Assembly: GCF_006439025.1 (NCBI RefSeq) | Contig: NZ_RCYZ01000004.1 | Location: 434,001-498,000 of the forward strand | DNA: 64,000 nucleotides | Reading direction: 5' to 3' | Origin: Hymenobacter nivis | GTDB taxonomy: Bacteria; Bacteroidota; Bacteroidia; Cytophagales; Hymenobacteraceae | In this document: in pieces, positions 40,692 to 50,718 of the stretch | Layout of the letters: the number at the start of each line of letters is the position of its first letter | Position numbering within the stretch: the first letter of the stretch is position 1 | Position numbers and translations under genes: made by a program | Notes under the pieces: generated by a model | The model's input: only the letters and a program-made list of their open reading frames with translations | Database searches by the model: none | What the model was told of the DNA's origin: nothing

Positions 40692-42965
40692 ATGCGCCTG
40701 CGTGCTTACATACTTGTCCTAGCCTTGCTCGGGGCCCTAGGGGCCGCCGAGGCCGAGCCTATGACCCCGTTGCTGGCCCCGCTGGAGGCGGCCCGGCTGC
40801 GTGCCCAACTGTGGCATACCCCCACCGGCCCCACCCGCCTGCGCCTGCTGCTGCAACTGGCCGACGACCTGGTGGCCCGGCACGAAGAGCTGGCCACGCC
40901 CCTTGACAGCGCCGCCAGCTACGGCCGGCAGGCCCTGGCGCTGAGTACCCGGCTCGCCGACCCGGCCGGCCGCATCCGCAGCTGGTATGTGCTGGGCCAG
41001 TTGCCGGAGGCGAGCAGCGCTGCCGATACCACCGGCCGGGCCGCGCTGCGCCATGGCCTGCGGCTGAGCCAGCAGCTACCCAGCCCGGCGCTTGAAGCAG
41101 CCGGCTGGTTCTACCTGGCCAGCAGCTACCCGCGCACCACGGCCGGACTGCCGCGCAAGCTGGCCACCTACGCCCGCGCCGCCGCATTATTTGCGCAAGC
41201 CGGCCGGCCGCTGGAGCACGCCTACGTGCTGAAAACCATGGCTGATATGCACCTGCTGCAGGGCCATTCGGGACAAGCCGAGCAGGAGTTGCTGCGGGTG
41301 CTGGCCCTGTACCGCGCTGCTGGCCACCGCGAGCTGCACTACACCTACGACCTGCTGCGGGGCGCTACCCGGCAGGTGGGCAACTACCAGGCGGCCCTGC
41401 GCTATGGCCTAGCCGCCGTGGAAAGCGCCCAGGCCACCCACGACACCACCTCGATAGCTTATTTATACGCCAGCTTAGCGGGTATTTACAAGGAGCTGAA
41501 CCAGCCTGCCCAAGCCCTGGCCTACTACCAGCGCGCGCTACGCCACGCCCAGCTAGGGCAGTCGGCGGCGGGTATAGCCATTACGAGCGTGGCCATCAGC
41601 CGCTTGCTGCTCAGCCAGCACCAGCCCGGGCAAGCTCTGCGGTTTTTGCAAACCCTGGCCGGCAACCCTCATGCCACCAACTCGGCGGTGTACCTCAGCT
41701 GCCTCGTCGATTGCTACGTGGCCCTAGGGCGATATGCGGCTGCCGAGCGCACAGTGAGCCAATTGCTAACCTTAGCCAAGCAGCCGGCTACCGACGACAT
41801 GGCCCGGCTCAACGCCCACCTCGCGGCGGGGAAATTTTACCTGGCCACCGTGCGCTACGCCGAGGCCCGGCCACAGTTACAGCAAGCGCTGGAGCTGTGC
41901 CAGTCGGCGGGCTACTTGCTGCAAGCGGCCAGCCTGCACCAACTGCTATTTCGGGCTGATTCGGCGCAGGGGCGGTTTCCGGCGGCCATCGCCCACTTTC
42001 AGCAGTACAAGCGCCTGAACGACTCGGTCTTCAATGCCGCCCGCAATCAGCAGCTGGCCAGCCTCGAAATCCAGTACGGCACCCGCCAGAAAGAGCAGAA
42101 TATTGCCCTGCTCACCAAGCAAAGCCTGCTGCAACAAACCCGCCTGCGCCAGCGTGAGCAGCAGCGCAACGCCTTGCTGGTGGGGGCCGGGCTGCTGCTG
42201 CTGCTGCTGGGCCTGGGCTACAACCGCTACCGCCTCAAGCAGCGCAGCAACCGCCTGCTGCGTGCCCAGCAAGCCGAGATAGCGCAGCGCAGCCAGGAGC
42301 TGGCGCGCCTGCTGGCCGAGCAGCGTGAACTGCTAAGTGAAAAGGAATGGATGCTGCGCGAAATCCACCACCGCGTCAAGAATAACCTGCAAGTGATTGG
42401 CAGCCTGCTGCATACCCAGGCCGATTACTCGGCCGACCCCGCCATCCAGGCCGCCCTCGAGCAAAGCCAGTACCGGGTGCAGGCCATGGCCCTGCTGCAC
42501 CAGCACCTCTACCAGGCCGACCGCGTGGGCCGGGTGCCGCTGCCCACCTACGTGCAGGAGCTGGCCGTACACCTGCTCGACGCCTTCGATGCCGCGGCCC
42601 GCGTGCGCCTGCACCTCGACCTGGCACCGCTGGCCCTGCCCGTGGCCGTGGCTACCCCGCTGGGCCTGGCCCTCAACGAGCTGCTTATCAACAGCATGAA
42701 GCACGCCTTCGGCCCCGGCCAGCCCGGCACGCTCACGCTCACCGGCCGGCTGCTCGCCCCCAGCACCTACCTGCTCAGCGTGGCCGACGATGGCCAGGGC
42801 CTGCCGCCCGACTTCGACCCTAGCCACACCCACACGCTGGGCCTCACGCTGGTAACGGGCCTCAGCCGCCAGCTCGACGGCGAGTTTGCGTTGCTGCCCA
42901 ACCCCGCCGGCCGGGGCACGGTGGCCCACCTGCGCTTCCTGGTAGCTAGCCCAACGGCAGCTTAG
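40692..42965 (+). CDS. Periplasmic-TPR sensor histidine kinase (HisKA_2 type)
   Basis: This 757-residue protein starts with a signal peptide (MRLRAYILVLALLGALGAAEA). About 420 residues of TPR-like repeats follow (for example TSIAYLYASLAGIYKELNQPAQALAYYQRALRHAQLG), then one membrane span near 490-510 (ALLVGAGLLLLLLGLGY), a short coiled linker (AEIAQRSQELARLLAEQRELLSEKEW), and the HisKA_2 box EIHHRVKNNLQVIGSLLHTQ, with the phosphorylated His near residue 558. The ATPase domain has ALNELLINSMKHAF and VADDGQGLPPDF. The partner regulator may be the receiver protein encoded at 44156-46669, across the hydrolase gene. Confidence 0.92.
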   Translation: MRLRAYILVLALLGALGAAEAEPMTPLLAPLEAARLRAQLWHTPTGPTRLRLLLQLADDLVARHEELATPLDSAASYGRQALALSTRLADPAGRIRSWYVLGQLPEASSAADTTGRAALRHGLRLSQQLPSPALEAAGWFYLASSYPRTTAGLPRKLATYARAAALFAQAGRPLEHAYVLKTMADMHLLQGHSGQAEQELLRVLALYRAAGHRELHYTYDLLRGATRQVGNYQAALRYGLAAVESAQATHDTTSIAYLYASLAGIYKELNQPAQALAYYQRALRHAQLGQSAAGIAITSVAISRLLLSQHQPGQALRFLQTLAGNPHATNSAVYLSCLVDCYVALGRYAAAERTVSQLLTLAKQPATDDMARLNAHLAAGKFYLATVRYAEARPQLQQALELCQSAGYLLQAASLHQLLFRADSAQGRFPAAIAHFQQYKRLNDSVFNAARNQQLASLEIQYGTRQKEQNIALLTKQSLLQQTRLRQREQQRNALLVGAGLLLLLLGLGYNRYRLKQRSNRLLRAQQAEIAQRSQELARLLAEQRELLSEKEWMLREIHHRVKNNLQVIGSLLHTQADYSADPAIQAALEQSQYRVQAMALLHQHLYQADRVGRVPLPTYVQELAVHLLDAFDAAARVRLHLDLAPLALPVAVATPLGLALNELLINSMKHAFGPGQPGTLTLTGRLLAPSTYLLSVADDGQGLPPDFDPSHTHTLGLTLVTGLSRQLDGEFALLPNPAGRGTVAHLRFLVASPTAA

Positions 42966-43030
42966 GTGAGCGTAGGCAAGGGGTTAGGATAATCCGCTGA
43001 TAGTACCGGTAAAGCCGGTTTTTTTACCGT

Positions 43031-43059
43031 TTGGGGCCCTGGGTAGCCGGGTAGTTTTG
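43031..43059 (+). promoter_or_regulatory. Promoter of the chloroperoxidase-like hydrolase gene
   Basis: TTG (43031-43033) and TAGTTTTG (43052-43059), 18 nt apart, match the Bacteroidota -33/-7 consensus. The predicted start near 43064 leaves an untranslated leader of about 70 nt before ATG 43136. Confidence 0.65.
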
Positions 43060-43135
43060 CAGTGCCAGCGTCACTGCGCGGCACCCTGCGGCGGGTGGCC
43101 TGGCCAGTATTCATTCTCACTTACTACGCAGCGCT

Positions 43136-43957
43136 ATGCCTAAAATCACGGTAAAAGACGGCACCGAAATCTACTACAAGGACTGGGGTACGGGCCAGCC
43201 GCTATTCTTCCACCACGGCTGGCCGCTGTCGAGCGACGACTGGGATGCCCAGCTGATGTTTTTCCTCACCAAAGGCTACCGCGTTGTCGCCCACGACCGC
43301 CGCGGGCACGGCCGCTCGTCGCAGGCCCCGACCGGCCACGACATGGACACCTACGTGGCCGACGTAGCCGAGCTGACCGCCCACCTCAACCTGCAGGGGG
43401 CCGTGCACATCGGCCACTCCACAGGCGGCGGCGAGGCCATCCGCTACGCCGCCCGCGCCGAGCCGGGCCGCGTGGCCAAGGTGGTGCTCATCAGCGCCGT
43501 AACGCCCTTGATGCTGCAAGGCCCGACTAACCCGGACGGGGTGCCCATGTCGGTATTCGACGAAATCCGCGAGGGCACGGCCACCAACCGGGCGCAGTAT
43601 TTTCAGGATTTCACCCTCCCCTTTTACGGCTACAACCGCGAGGGCGCCGCTATCAAGCAGGGCATCCGCGACAACTGGTGGCGGCAGGGCATGAACGGCG
43701 GGGCCAACGCCCACTACTACGGCATTGCCGCCTTTGCCGAAACGGACTTTACCGACAACCTGCAAAGCGTGGACCTGCCCGTGCTGGTACTGCACGGCGA
43801 GGACGACCAAATCGTGCCGTTCCACGTGTCCGGCGCTAAGTCCATCAAGCTGCTTAAGCACGGCAAGCTTATCTCCTACCCCGGCTTCCCCCACGGTATG
43901 CCCGCCACGGAAGCCGCAACCATCAACGCTGATTTGCTGAAATTTATTGAGGAATAG
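43136..43957 (+). CDS. Alpha/beta hydrolase, non-haem chloroperoxidase type
   Basis: This 273-residue protein has LFFHHGWPLSSDDWDAQLMFFLTKGYRVVAHDRRGHGRSSQ at the start, the nucleophile elbow HIGHSTGGGEAIRYAAR (Ser near 98), VLVLHGEDDQIVPF with the acid Asp and FPHGMPATEAATIN with the catalytic His. This matches the cofactor-free chloroperoxidase/perhydrolase group, which are often simply esterases in vivo. It has its own promoter and a terminator directly after. Confidence 0.92.
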   Translation: MPKITVKDGTEIYYKDWGTGQPLFFHHGWPLSSDDWDAQLMFFLTKGYRVVAHDRRGHGRSSQAPTGHDMDTYVADVAELTAHLNLQGAVHIGHSTGGGEAIRYAARAEPGRVAKVVLISAVTPLMLQGPTNPDGVPMSVFDEIREGTATNRAQYFQDFTLPFYGYNREGAAIKQGIRDNWWRQGMNGGANAHYYGIAAFAETDFTDNLQSVDLPVLVLHGEDDQIVPFHVSGAKSIKLLKHGKLISYPGFPHGMPATEAATINADLLKFIEE

Positions 43958-43979
43958 AAATTCAATTTCCAGGTAGTAC

Positions 43980-44013
43980 AAAAGCGCTGTCTCTTAGCCG
44001 GGGCAGCGCTTTT
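43980..44013 (+). terminator. Intrinsic terminator after the hydrolase gene
   Basis: AAAAGCGCTG (43980-43989) pairs perfectly with CAGCGCTTTT (44004-44013) around a 14-nt loop. Confidence 0.8.
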
Positions 44014-44039
44014 GCATGCTGTAGGTGAGGCACTTGAGT

Positions 44040-44152
44040 GTAGCTTGGACTTTGTAGTCCGAGCGCGAGCGTAGCGAACATCCAAGGCAAGTAAATGTCT
44101 GCAAACGTAGCTGCGAGCTACGCTCGCGCTCGGACTACAAAGTCCAAGCTAC
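44040..44152. repeat. 36-bp perfect inverted repeat (dispersed-repeat type)
   Basis: Arms 44040-44075 and 44117-44152 are perfect inverted copies of 36 nt, 41 nt apart. Each arm contains the smaller palindrome GGACTTTGTAGTCC and the GC-rich word GCGCGAGCGTAGC. The element fills the gap between two convergent genes, ending 3 nt from the stop of the sigma-54 activator. It looks like a palindromic intergenic repeat of the kind scattered in Hymenobacter genomes; whether it is mobile cannot be said from one copy. Confidence 0.8.
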
Positions 44153-44155
44153 TTC

Positions 44156-46669
44156 TCACCGCACGCCTAGCTTCTTCATGCGGGCCTCGAGGGTGGTGGG
44201 CTTGATGCCCAGCAACTCGGCGGCGCCGCCGGCACCGCGCACGCGGCCGGCAGCCTGGGCCAGGGCGGCCACGATAACCTCGCGGGCAGCGTCGGCAAAG
44301 GGGCGTACCGGGGGCGCGGCGGTGGGGGCAGGGGCGGCGGCGGGGGCCAGGGCCTCGGCCAGCGACAGGGTGGGCGAACGGGCCATGATGGCGGCTCGCT
44401 CCAGCACGTGCTCCAGCTCGCGCACGTTGCCGGGCCAGGGGTAGGCCAGCAGTTGCTGGGCGGTGTCGGCGGCCAGGCCGGTGAGGGGCTTGCCCAGCTT
44501 TTTAGCGAAGCGGTGCAGGAAATGCGTGGCCAGGGGCAGGATGTCTTCGGGGCGGGCGCGCAGGGGCGGCACGGCCAGCGGAAACACGTTGAGGCGGTAG
44601 TAAAGGTCGGAGCGGAAGCGGCCCGCGGCCACCTCCTGCTTGAGGTCGCGGTTGGTGGCGGCCACAATGCGCACATCCACCGCGATGGGGTGGCGGCCGC
44701 CCACGCGCTCAATCTCGCGCTCTTGCAAGGCGCGCAGCAGCTTGGCTTGCAGCTCCAGGGGCAGCTCGCCGATTTCGTCCAGGAAAATGGTACTGCCGTC
44801 GGCCAGCTCAAACTTACCCAGGCGCTTGTCGGTCGCCCCGGTGAAACTCCCTTTTTCGTGGCCAAACAACTCGCTCTCAATAAGGTGCGGGGGTAAAGCC
44901 GCGCAGTTCACCTTAATCATGGTGCGGGCGGCGCAGGCCGAGAGCTCGTGCACGGCCCGCGCCACTAGCTCCTTGCCGGTGCCGGTTTCGCCGGTTATTA
45001 GCACGGTGGCGTCGGTGCCCGCCACCAGGCCCAGGCTGCTGAAAAGTGCCTGCATGGCCGGGCCGGTACCGATGATTTCGCCGATGTTGTAGGTCGTGCG
45101 GATTTCCTCGGCCAGGTAGGTATTTTCCAGCGCCAACTGCTGCCCCAGGGTCTTGATGCGCTCGAAGGCCAGCAGGTTTTCGAGGGCCAGGGCCAGCGGA
45201 CGGCTCAGCTCTTGCAGCAGGCGCAGGTCGCGGGCAGTGTAGGCGTAGGGGGCGCGGCTGGCCACCACCACGGCCGCCACGGGCCGCCCCTGCACGGCCA
45301 GCGGCACGTACATGGAGGAGCGCAAGCCCAGGTGCTCGCCGTAGCGCCGGGCCACCAGGTTGCGGGCGCGGCGGGTTTCGCCGGCCTCACCCACGTTCAG
45401 GGTGGGCTGCTGCATCAGGGCTTCCAGCTCTAGCGTAGCCTGCTGCCAGGCCAGCCGGGCGGCGGCATCGGGCAGGTGCACAAACTCGGCAGCGGGCAGC
45501 AGCCGAAAGCTGCCATCGGGCTGGCGGCTGGCGTGAATGCCGTCCTGCACAATGCCCAGCACGCGGTCGACGCCGTGGAGCGTGAGCAAATCGAGGGGCA
45601 ACACCGGCTGCAAGGCCTGGGCCACGGCCGGGGCAATGGCTTCCAGCTCGCGGCCGTTGCGGAAGGCGCTGACCAGGGCCAGCTCGGCCACTTTCTGGCG
45701 GCGACGGGCGTCGATTTCCTCACAGACCAGCAGGTTGTCGAGGGCTAGGGCCAGCTGGGGCAGCAGCAGCGCCACGGTGGCGTACTGCTCGGGCGCAAAG
45801 GCAGCGGGGTCGGGGCTGGCCAGCTGCAAGCTCGTGAACGAGTGGCGCTTGAGCAGCACCGGAAACGCGGCCAGCGCCCGCGCCCCAAACGCCTCGCGGG
45901 CGGCGCGGGCTGTGCGCTGCGTGCGGCACAGCTCCTCAAACGCTGCCCCGGTGAAGGTGCCCGTTTGCTCGCCCACCTCATCGGGCGGCCGCTCGGTGAG
46001 GCGCTGCAAAAGCGCGTCGGGAGCATCGGGGCCCAGGAGCCGCAGCGGGGGCACTTTCTCGAAAACACCGGCCGCATTCTTGTGCAGCACTACCCAGTAA
46101 AACGCCTGCTCCTCGGGTAGCCCAATGCGCAGGCTCAACAAGGTGAAGGGCACCAGCCGGTCGAGCTGCGTGGCAATGGCCTGGCACAGCTCATCACGGT
46201 CGTACAGGCGCGCAATATCGTTGTTAACAGCCACTTGCAGTTCGCGCTGCCGGCGCAGGCGGGCCTCTTCGCCGTGGGCGTGGCGGTAGCGGGCCAGCTC
46301 GAGGGCGGCGAGCACGTCTTTCTCCCGAAAGGGCTTGTTGAGAAAGCCCAGCGGCTGCGTGACATGCGCGGCCGCCAGCACCTCGTTGTTGAGGTTGGCG
46401 GAGAGGTATACGAACGGAATCTGGCGTTCGTGCAGCCAGCCGGCCAGGTCCAGGCCACTCTCCGGCCCTTTCAGGAAGATGTCGAGCAGCACCACGGACG
46501 GCGGGGCACCGGCCAGTAGCTGCCGGGCTTCGGCGGCCGTGGCCGCCAGCCCCAGCACGGCGTAGCCCGCCCTGGTGAGCCGGCGGCGCAGGTCATCGGC
46601 CACAATGAACTCGTCTTCGACAATCAGCACGGTGGCTAGTGGCTCGGCCGGGGAGGAAGGAAGCGACAT
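44156..46669 (-). CDS. Sigma-54-dependent activator with receiver and GAF-like sensory region
   Basis: From ATG 46669 the product has 837 residues. Residues 10-130 are a receiver ([33 protein letters not shown] with the phosphorylated Asp, [10 protein letters not shown]). GAF-like domains follow to about 510. The AAA+ sigma-54 domain has [29 protein letters not shown] (Walker A), [40 protein letters not shown] (GSFTGA loop contacting sigma-54) and [17 protein letters not shown]. It ends with a Fis-type helix-turn-helix ([24 protein letters not shown]). It likely acts with a membrane kinase such as the TPR kinase encoded upstream. Confidence 0.93.
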   Translation of the reverse strand: MSLPSSPAEPLATVLIVEDEFIVADDLRRRLTRAGYAVLGLAATAAEARQLLAGAPPSVVLLDIFLKGPESGLDLAGWLHERQIPFVYLSANLNNEVLAAAHVTQPLGFLNKPFREKDVLAALELARYRHAHGEEARLRRQRELQVAVNNDIARLYDRDELCQAIATQLDRLVPFTLLSLRIGLPEEQAFYWVVLHKNAAGVFEKVPPLRLLGPDAPDALLQRLTERPPDEVGEQTGTFTGAAFEELCRTQRTARAAREAFGARALAAFPVLLKRHSFTSLQLASPDPAAFAPEQYATVALLLPQLALALDNLLVCEEIDARRRQKVAELALVSAFRNGRELEAIAPAVAQALQPVLPLDLLTLHGVDRVLGIVQDGIHASRQPDGSFRLLPAAEFVHLPDAAARLAWQQATLELEALMQQPTLNVGEAGETRRARNLVARRYGEHLGLRSSMYVPLAVQGRPVAAVVVASRAPYAYTARDLRLLQELSRPLALALENLLAFERIKTLGQQLALENTYLAEEIRTTYNIGEIIGTGPAMQALFSSLGLVAGTDATVLITGETGTGKELVARAVHELSACAARTMIKVNCAALPPHLIESELFGHEKGSFTGATDKRLGKFELADGSTIFLDEIGELPLELQAKLLRALQEREIERVGGRHPIAVDVRIVAATNRDLKQEVAAGRFRSDLYYRLNVFPLAVPPLRARPEDILPLATHFLHRFAKKLGKPLTGLAADTAQQLLAYPWPGNVRELEHVLERAAIMARSPTLSLAEALAPAAAPAPTAAPPVRPFADAAREVIVAALAQAAGRVRGAGGAAELLGIKPTTLEARMKKLGVR

Positions 46670-47021
46670 GGGGCAAATGAGGTAGGGCGTGGGGCAATGC
46701 GCAGCAGCGTGCATTTGCAGTGCGAGAGGTCGGCAGGCCTTGGAAGTGGCGGGTTAAAAGCCAGCGCCGCAGTGCGCTTACCGATGGTGTAAAATCACTA
46801 GTCAGCACTTGCTGGTCGCCGGTCTATCACTGGCCAACTCCAAAATACGCCTCCAATATAATGGGCCCTCCAACATGCTGGAGGTTATGTTACCAATTGA
46901 TTTATACAAAAAATATCTGTAACAACTTGTAAGTTAATAATTTATCTACAAAATAGGCTGGTAATAGGTAAGCTGGCACCGTCCTGGCAAAAGGTTAAAA
47001 CCTCACCTTCTCCTTCGCTCC
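46670..47021. other. AT-rich intergenic region between divergent regulator genes
   Basis: This 352-bp gap separates the sigma-54 activator gene (minus) from an AraC gene (plus). Positions 46890-46960 are markedly AT-rich compared with the surroundings. A near-palindrome, CCTCCAACATGCTGGAGG, lies at 46870-46887. No sigma-54 site (GG-N10-GC with TTGC context) or TAnnTTTG box is evident. Confidence 0.45.
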
Positions 47022-47897
47022 GTGTCTGTCTCAGCCATTTTACCTACCGAGCCGCTGCGCATTGCGGAGTGGGTAGCCACTGCGGGCAGGCTGCCGGCCC
47101 CGCCCAGCGGCTGCCTGGCCCTGCTGCTAGTGCGCGAAGACGTCGGCATCTGCCGCGATGCTCAGGCCCTCCCCCTCATGTGCCCGGCCGGCACTTTGCT
47201 GCTGCTTGGTCCCACCGATTGCTGGCAGTTCGCTACCCCGCACCCCGCCCGCCTGGCGTGGCTGTGCTTCTCACTAGACTACCTGGCTAGCCAGACCACC
47301 GGCCACCCCCAGGCCGCCGACTGGCAGCTGCTGCGCGCGCGCGGTACCGCCCTAGGGGCCGCCGGCCACTTGGCGGCTACCAAGGTGCCGCCCGCATTGC
47401 GGGCTCTGCTCGCCCTGCTGGTTGATTGCTACGCCGGGTGCCCCGGCGTGGCCAACGATTCGCTGGCCGGGCCCCTGGCGAGCACCGTGCTGCGGGCCGT
47501 GGGGCCACTGTTGGCCTCGGGCCAGCCCGGCCCGGCCGCTACCCACGCGGCGGGGGTGGTGCGGCAGGTACTGGCCTACATTCGGCGGCACGCGGCGGTG
47601 CCGGGGCGGCTGCACCTGGGGCACCTGGCCCAGGAGTTTGCGTATTCGCCCTCGCACCTGAGCGCGTTGTTTCGGCAGCACATGCGCGAGCCCCTGCACC
47701 AGTACATCGTGCGCCACCGCTTGCAACTAGTCGAGAATCAGCTGCAAGCCAGCGTGCTCACCGTGTCGCAAATCGCCGACGAGCTGGGCTTTGTGGACGT
47801 GTGCCACCTCAACAAGCAGTTTAAGAAGCGCTACCACCTCACGCCCACCGAGTACCGGCGGCAGCGCGGCCGCCTTGGCTCCCTGAGTTATGCCTAA
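47022..47897 (+). CDS. AraC-family transcriptional regulator
   Basis: From GTG 47022 the product has 291 residues. The N-terminal domain (about 20-110) is cupin-like (LLLVREDVGICRDAQALPLMCPAGTLLLLGPTDCWQF). The DNA-binding domain shows LHLGHLAQEFAYSPSHLSALFRQHMREPLHQYIVRHRLQLVENQLQASVLTVSQIADELGFVDVCHLNKQFKKRYHLTPTEYRRQ, two helix-turn-helix motifs. It may regulate the following dioxygenase gene, 181 nt downstream. Confidence 0.9.
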   Translation: MSVSAILPTEPLRIAEWVATAGRLPAPPSGCLALLLVREDVGICRDAQALPLMCPAGTLLLLGPTDCWQFATPHPARLAWLCFSLDYLASQTTGHPQAADWQLLRARGTALGAAGHLAATKVPPALRALLALLVDCYAGCPGVANDSLAGPLASTVLRAVGPLLASGQPGPAATHAAGVVRQVLAYIRRHAAVPGRLHLGHLAQEFAYSPSHLSALFRQHMREPLHQYIVRHRLQLVENQLQASVLTVSQIADELGFVDVCHLNKQFKKRYHLTPTEYRRQRGRLGSLSYA

Positions 47898-48078
47898 TGT
47901 TCGTGCGCTGCAGTACGCACCCGATACGGCGCAGTAGTGGCCTTCCCGGAGCAGATTATGCCCGGAATGGGGTCCCCCGGCACCTTGCAAGAACTGGCCC
48001 TGGCCAGCTGGTTGATTTTCAATCCGCCGGCTTCTTAACCCTCATTTTCAAACCACTCTTTTTCGCTGTTTAAGCACT

Positions 48079-49017
48079 ATGGAACCTCGCATTCTGGGCC
48101 TGCACCACGTCACGGCCATTGCCGGCCACGCGCCGCGCAACTACGACTTCTACACCCGCGTGCTGGGCCTGCGCCTGGTGAAGAAAACCGTCAACTTCGA
48201 CGACCCCGGCACCTACCACTTTTACTTCGGCGACGAAACCGGCTCGGCCGGTACCATCCTCACGTTCTTCCCCTGGGAGCACATTACGGCCGGGCGGCGT
48301 GGCACCGGCCAGGCCACCGAAATCGGCTACTCGGTGCCGGCCGGCAGCTTCGATTTCTGGATGCAGCGCTTTGAGGCTAATGGCATTACCTACAACAAGC
48401 CGAGCGAGAAATTTGGCGAGCGCTATCTCACTTTCCTCGACCCCGACGGGCTGAAATTTGAATTGATTGAGTCGAAAACGCCCGACACCCGCACCCCCTG
48501 GACCACCGCCGAGGTCAGCGCCGGGGTGGCCACCAAGGGCTTTCACACCGTCACGCTCACGCTGGCCAGCACCCAGGCCACGGCCGAAATCCTGACCGAC
48601 GTATTTGGCTATACGCTGCTCGAAAAGCACGTCAACCGCAGTCGCTACGTGACTGATACCGTGCCGGGCGGCGCGCAGTACATCGACCTGGTGGAGGCGC
48701 CCGGCGAGGCCCGCGCCATCACGGCTGGCGGCTCGGTGCACCACATCGCTTTTCGGGTGAAGGATGACGAGGCCGAGCTTTATTTCCGCCAAAAGCTCGT
48801 GGCGCGGGGCTTGCAACCTACCCCGCAGATTGACCGCGACTACTTCCACTCCGTGTACTTCCGCGAGCCCGGCGGGGTGCTCTTCGAAATTGCCACCGAT
48901 AACCCCGGCTTCGCCGTGGATGAGCCGTTGGCCGAGCTGGGCACCCACCTCATGCTGCCCACGCAGCACGAGCACCTGCGCCCGCAGCTGGAGCAGCGCC
49001 TGCCTAAGATTGGGTAG
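48079..49017 (+). CDS. Ring-cleaving dioxygenase of the VOC/glyoxalase superfamily (MhqO-like)
   Basis: This 312-residue protein has four betaalphabetabetabeta units. The metal ligands appear as His in ILGLHHVTAIAG, Glu in FLDPDGLKFELIES, His in GSVHHIAFRV and Glu in YFREPGGVLFEIATD. It resembles MhqO/MhqA-type enzymes that act on hydroquinones. The natural substrate is unknown. The family is typically induced by quinone or electrophile stress, which would fit the reductases encoded further left. Confidence 0.88.
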   Translation: MEPRILGLHHVTAIAGHAPRNYDFYTRVLGLRLVKKTVNFDDPGTYHFYFGDETGSAGTILTFFPWEHITAGRRGTGQATEIGYSVPAGSFDFWMQRFEANGITYNKPSEKFGERYLTFLDPDGLKFELIESKTPDTRTPWTTAEVSAGVATKGFHTVTLTLASTQATAEILTDVFGYTLLEKHVNRSRYVTDTVPGGAQYIDLVEAPGEARAITAGGSVHHIAFRVKDDEAELYFRQKLVARGLQPTPQIDRDYFHSVYFREPGGVLFEIATDNPGFAVDEPLAELGTHLMLPTQHEHLRPQLEQRLPKIG

Positions 49018-49194
49018 CCCAGCATATCCCCAGCCCGTCGTGCGAAGTCTCGTGAATCGTATATAAATTACTGGTAATTAATATAATAGCGACGGTTCAC
49101 AGGGCGGGCTAGTGGGGTTCGCATTATAGTTTCAACTGCTTTCTCAACACTTGCCGCTACGGCTACCCGCGCGGATTCTAGCCCTCCCTCTTTT

Positions 49195-50622
49195 ATGCGT
49201 TTAACGAGTTTTCTGCGTGCTTTTTCCCTTGCTTGGCTGCTGCTACGCCTGGCGGGGCCCACCGTCGCCGCCGCGCAGCCCGCCGCCACGGCCGCTAGCG
49301 GCCCGCGGCCCCTAGGACAGTTGCAGCAGCAGTTCGTGGACTTGCGCTTCGGGATGTTCATTCACTTCAACATCCCGACGTACCTGAACCAGGACTGGCC
49401 CGACCCGGAAGCTTCGCCAGCCTTGTTCAACCCCAAAAAGCTTGATGCCAACCAGTGGGCAAAGGCCGCCAAGTCGGCCAACATGACCTACGGCTGCCTC
49501 ACCACCAAGCACCACAGCGGCTTCTGCATCTGGGATACCAAAAGCACGGATTACAGCGTGATGCACAGCCCGTACAAGCAGGATGTGGTGCGCCAGTTTA
49601 CCGATGCATTTCGGGCTAAGGGACTGAAGGTCATGCTCTACTACTCCATTTTGGACACGCACCACAAGCTGCGGCCCAATCAGATTACCCCCGCGCACAT
49701 TGCGATGGTAAAGCAGCAGCTAACGGAGCTGCTGACAAACTACGGTAAGATTGAGGCGCTGATTATTGATGGCTGGGACGCGCCCTGGTCGCGCATTTCC
49801 TACGACGACGTGCCCTTCGCCGATATCTATGCCCTCGTAAAATCGTTGCAGCCCGACTGCCTGGTGATGGACCTCAACGGCGCCAAATACCCGGCCGAGG
49901 GGCTGTACTACACCGACATCAAAACCTACGAAATGGGGGCCGGTCAGCGCCTGGCCCCCGGTAGCAAGCGCATGCCCTCGCTGGCCTGCCTGCCCCTCAA
50001 CAGCGCCTGGTTTTGGAAGACTGACTTCCCCACCGTGCCGGTGCGCGACCCGGCCAAGCTGGTGAGCGAAACCCTCGTTCCACTCAATGAGAACAGTTGC
50101 AATTTTATCCTGAACGTGGCCCCCAACCGCGATGGCTTGCTTGACGATAATGCGCTGGCCGGGCTGCGGGAAATCGGCAAGCTTTGGAAAAACCCAGGGC
50201 CTACCACGCTGCTCACGCTGCTCGAGCCGCCCATCATTGCCAGCAACCTAGCCAAGAACCAAGCGGCTAACTCGAGTTGGAGCGACGACATGAACATCAT
50301 GGACTTTGCCACCGACGATGACTACCACACCAGCTGGCAGGCCAACAAAACGGTGCCGCAGCCGTGGTACGAAATCGACTTTAAGAACGAGCGGAGCTTC
50401 AACACCGTCGTGGTAGCTGAGCAGAAAGCCAACATCACGGGCTACGCGCTGGACTACTGGGACGGCGTGGCCTGGCAGCCGCTCTTCGACGGCAACAATG
50501 GCAGCCGCATCAAGCTGCACCGCTTCGGCCGGGTGTGGGGCAGCAAGGTGCGCGTGCGCATCAAAGCCTACGACCACCAGCCATCGATTGCCGAGTTTCA
50601 GGTGTTTGATGAGCGGCGCTGA
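49195..50622 (+). CDS. Alpha-L-fucosidase (GH29) with C-terminal discoidin-like domain
   Basis: This 475-residue protein has a signal peptide (FLRAFSLAWLLLRLAGPTVAAAQ). The GH29 barrel follows: LRFGMFIHFNIPTYLNQDWPDPEASPALFNPKKLDANQWAKAAKSANMTYGCLTTKHHSGFCIWDTKSTDYSV, then KGLKVMLYYSILDTHH, IEALIIDGWDAPW (nucleophile region) and SCNFILNVAPNRDGLL. From about 350 a discoidin/F5-8C-like carbohydrate-binding domain follows (NMDFATDDDYHTSWQ-like, WYEIDFKNERSFNTVVVAEQ, AEFQVFDE). It is exported and should release fucose from glycans. No SusC/D pair is adjacent. Confidence 0.9.
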   Translation: MRLTSFLRAFSLAWLLLRLAGPTVAAAQPAATAASGPRPLGQLQQQFVDLRFGMFIHFNIPTYLNQDWPDPEASPALFNPKKLDANQWAKAAKSANMTYGCLTTKHHSGFCIWDTKSTDYSVMHSPYKQDVVRQFTDAFRAKGLKVMLYYSILDTHHKLRPNQITPAHIAMVKQQLTELLTNYGKIEALIIDGWDAPWSRISYDDVPFADIYALVKSLQPDCLVMDLNGAKYPAEGLYYTDIKTYEMGAGQRLAPGSKRMPSLACLPLNSAWFWKTDFPTVPVRDPAKLVSETLVPLNENSCNFILNVAPNRDGLLDDNALAGLREIGKLWKNPGPTTLLTLLEPPIIASNLAKNQAANSSWSDDMNIMDFATDDDYHTSWQANKTVPQPWYEIDFKNERSFNTVVVAEQKANITGYALDYWDGVAWQPLFDGNNGSRIKLHRFGRVWGSKVRVRIKAYDHQPSIAEFQVFDERR

Positions 50623-50638
50623 GGCCGGACCTTTCCTG

Positions 50639-50673
50639 ACAGCGGCCGCCCTGCCAAGCAGGGCGGCCGCTGT
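50639..50673 (+). terminator. Intrinsic terminator after the fucosidase gene
   Basis: ACAGCGGCCGCCCTGC (50639-50654) pairs perfectly with GCAGGGCGGCCGCTGT (50658-50673) around CAA, followed by TTT. Confidence 0.92.
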
Positions 50674-50718
50674 TTTATTTGGCAGCTGAGCTGCGTGCCG
50701 AGTGGGTTGGCGCGGGGC

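Noticed and set aside
46870..46887. Near-palindrome CCTCCAACATGCTGGAGG as an operator of the neighbouring regulators
   Set aside because: Its centre is mismatched and it occurs only once; evidence is too weak for a site call.
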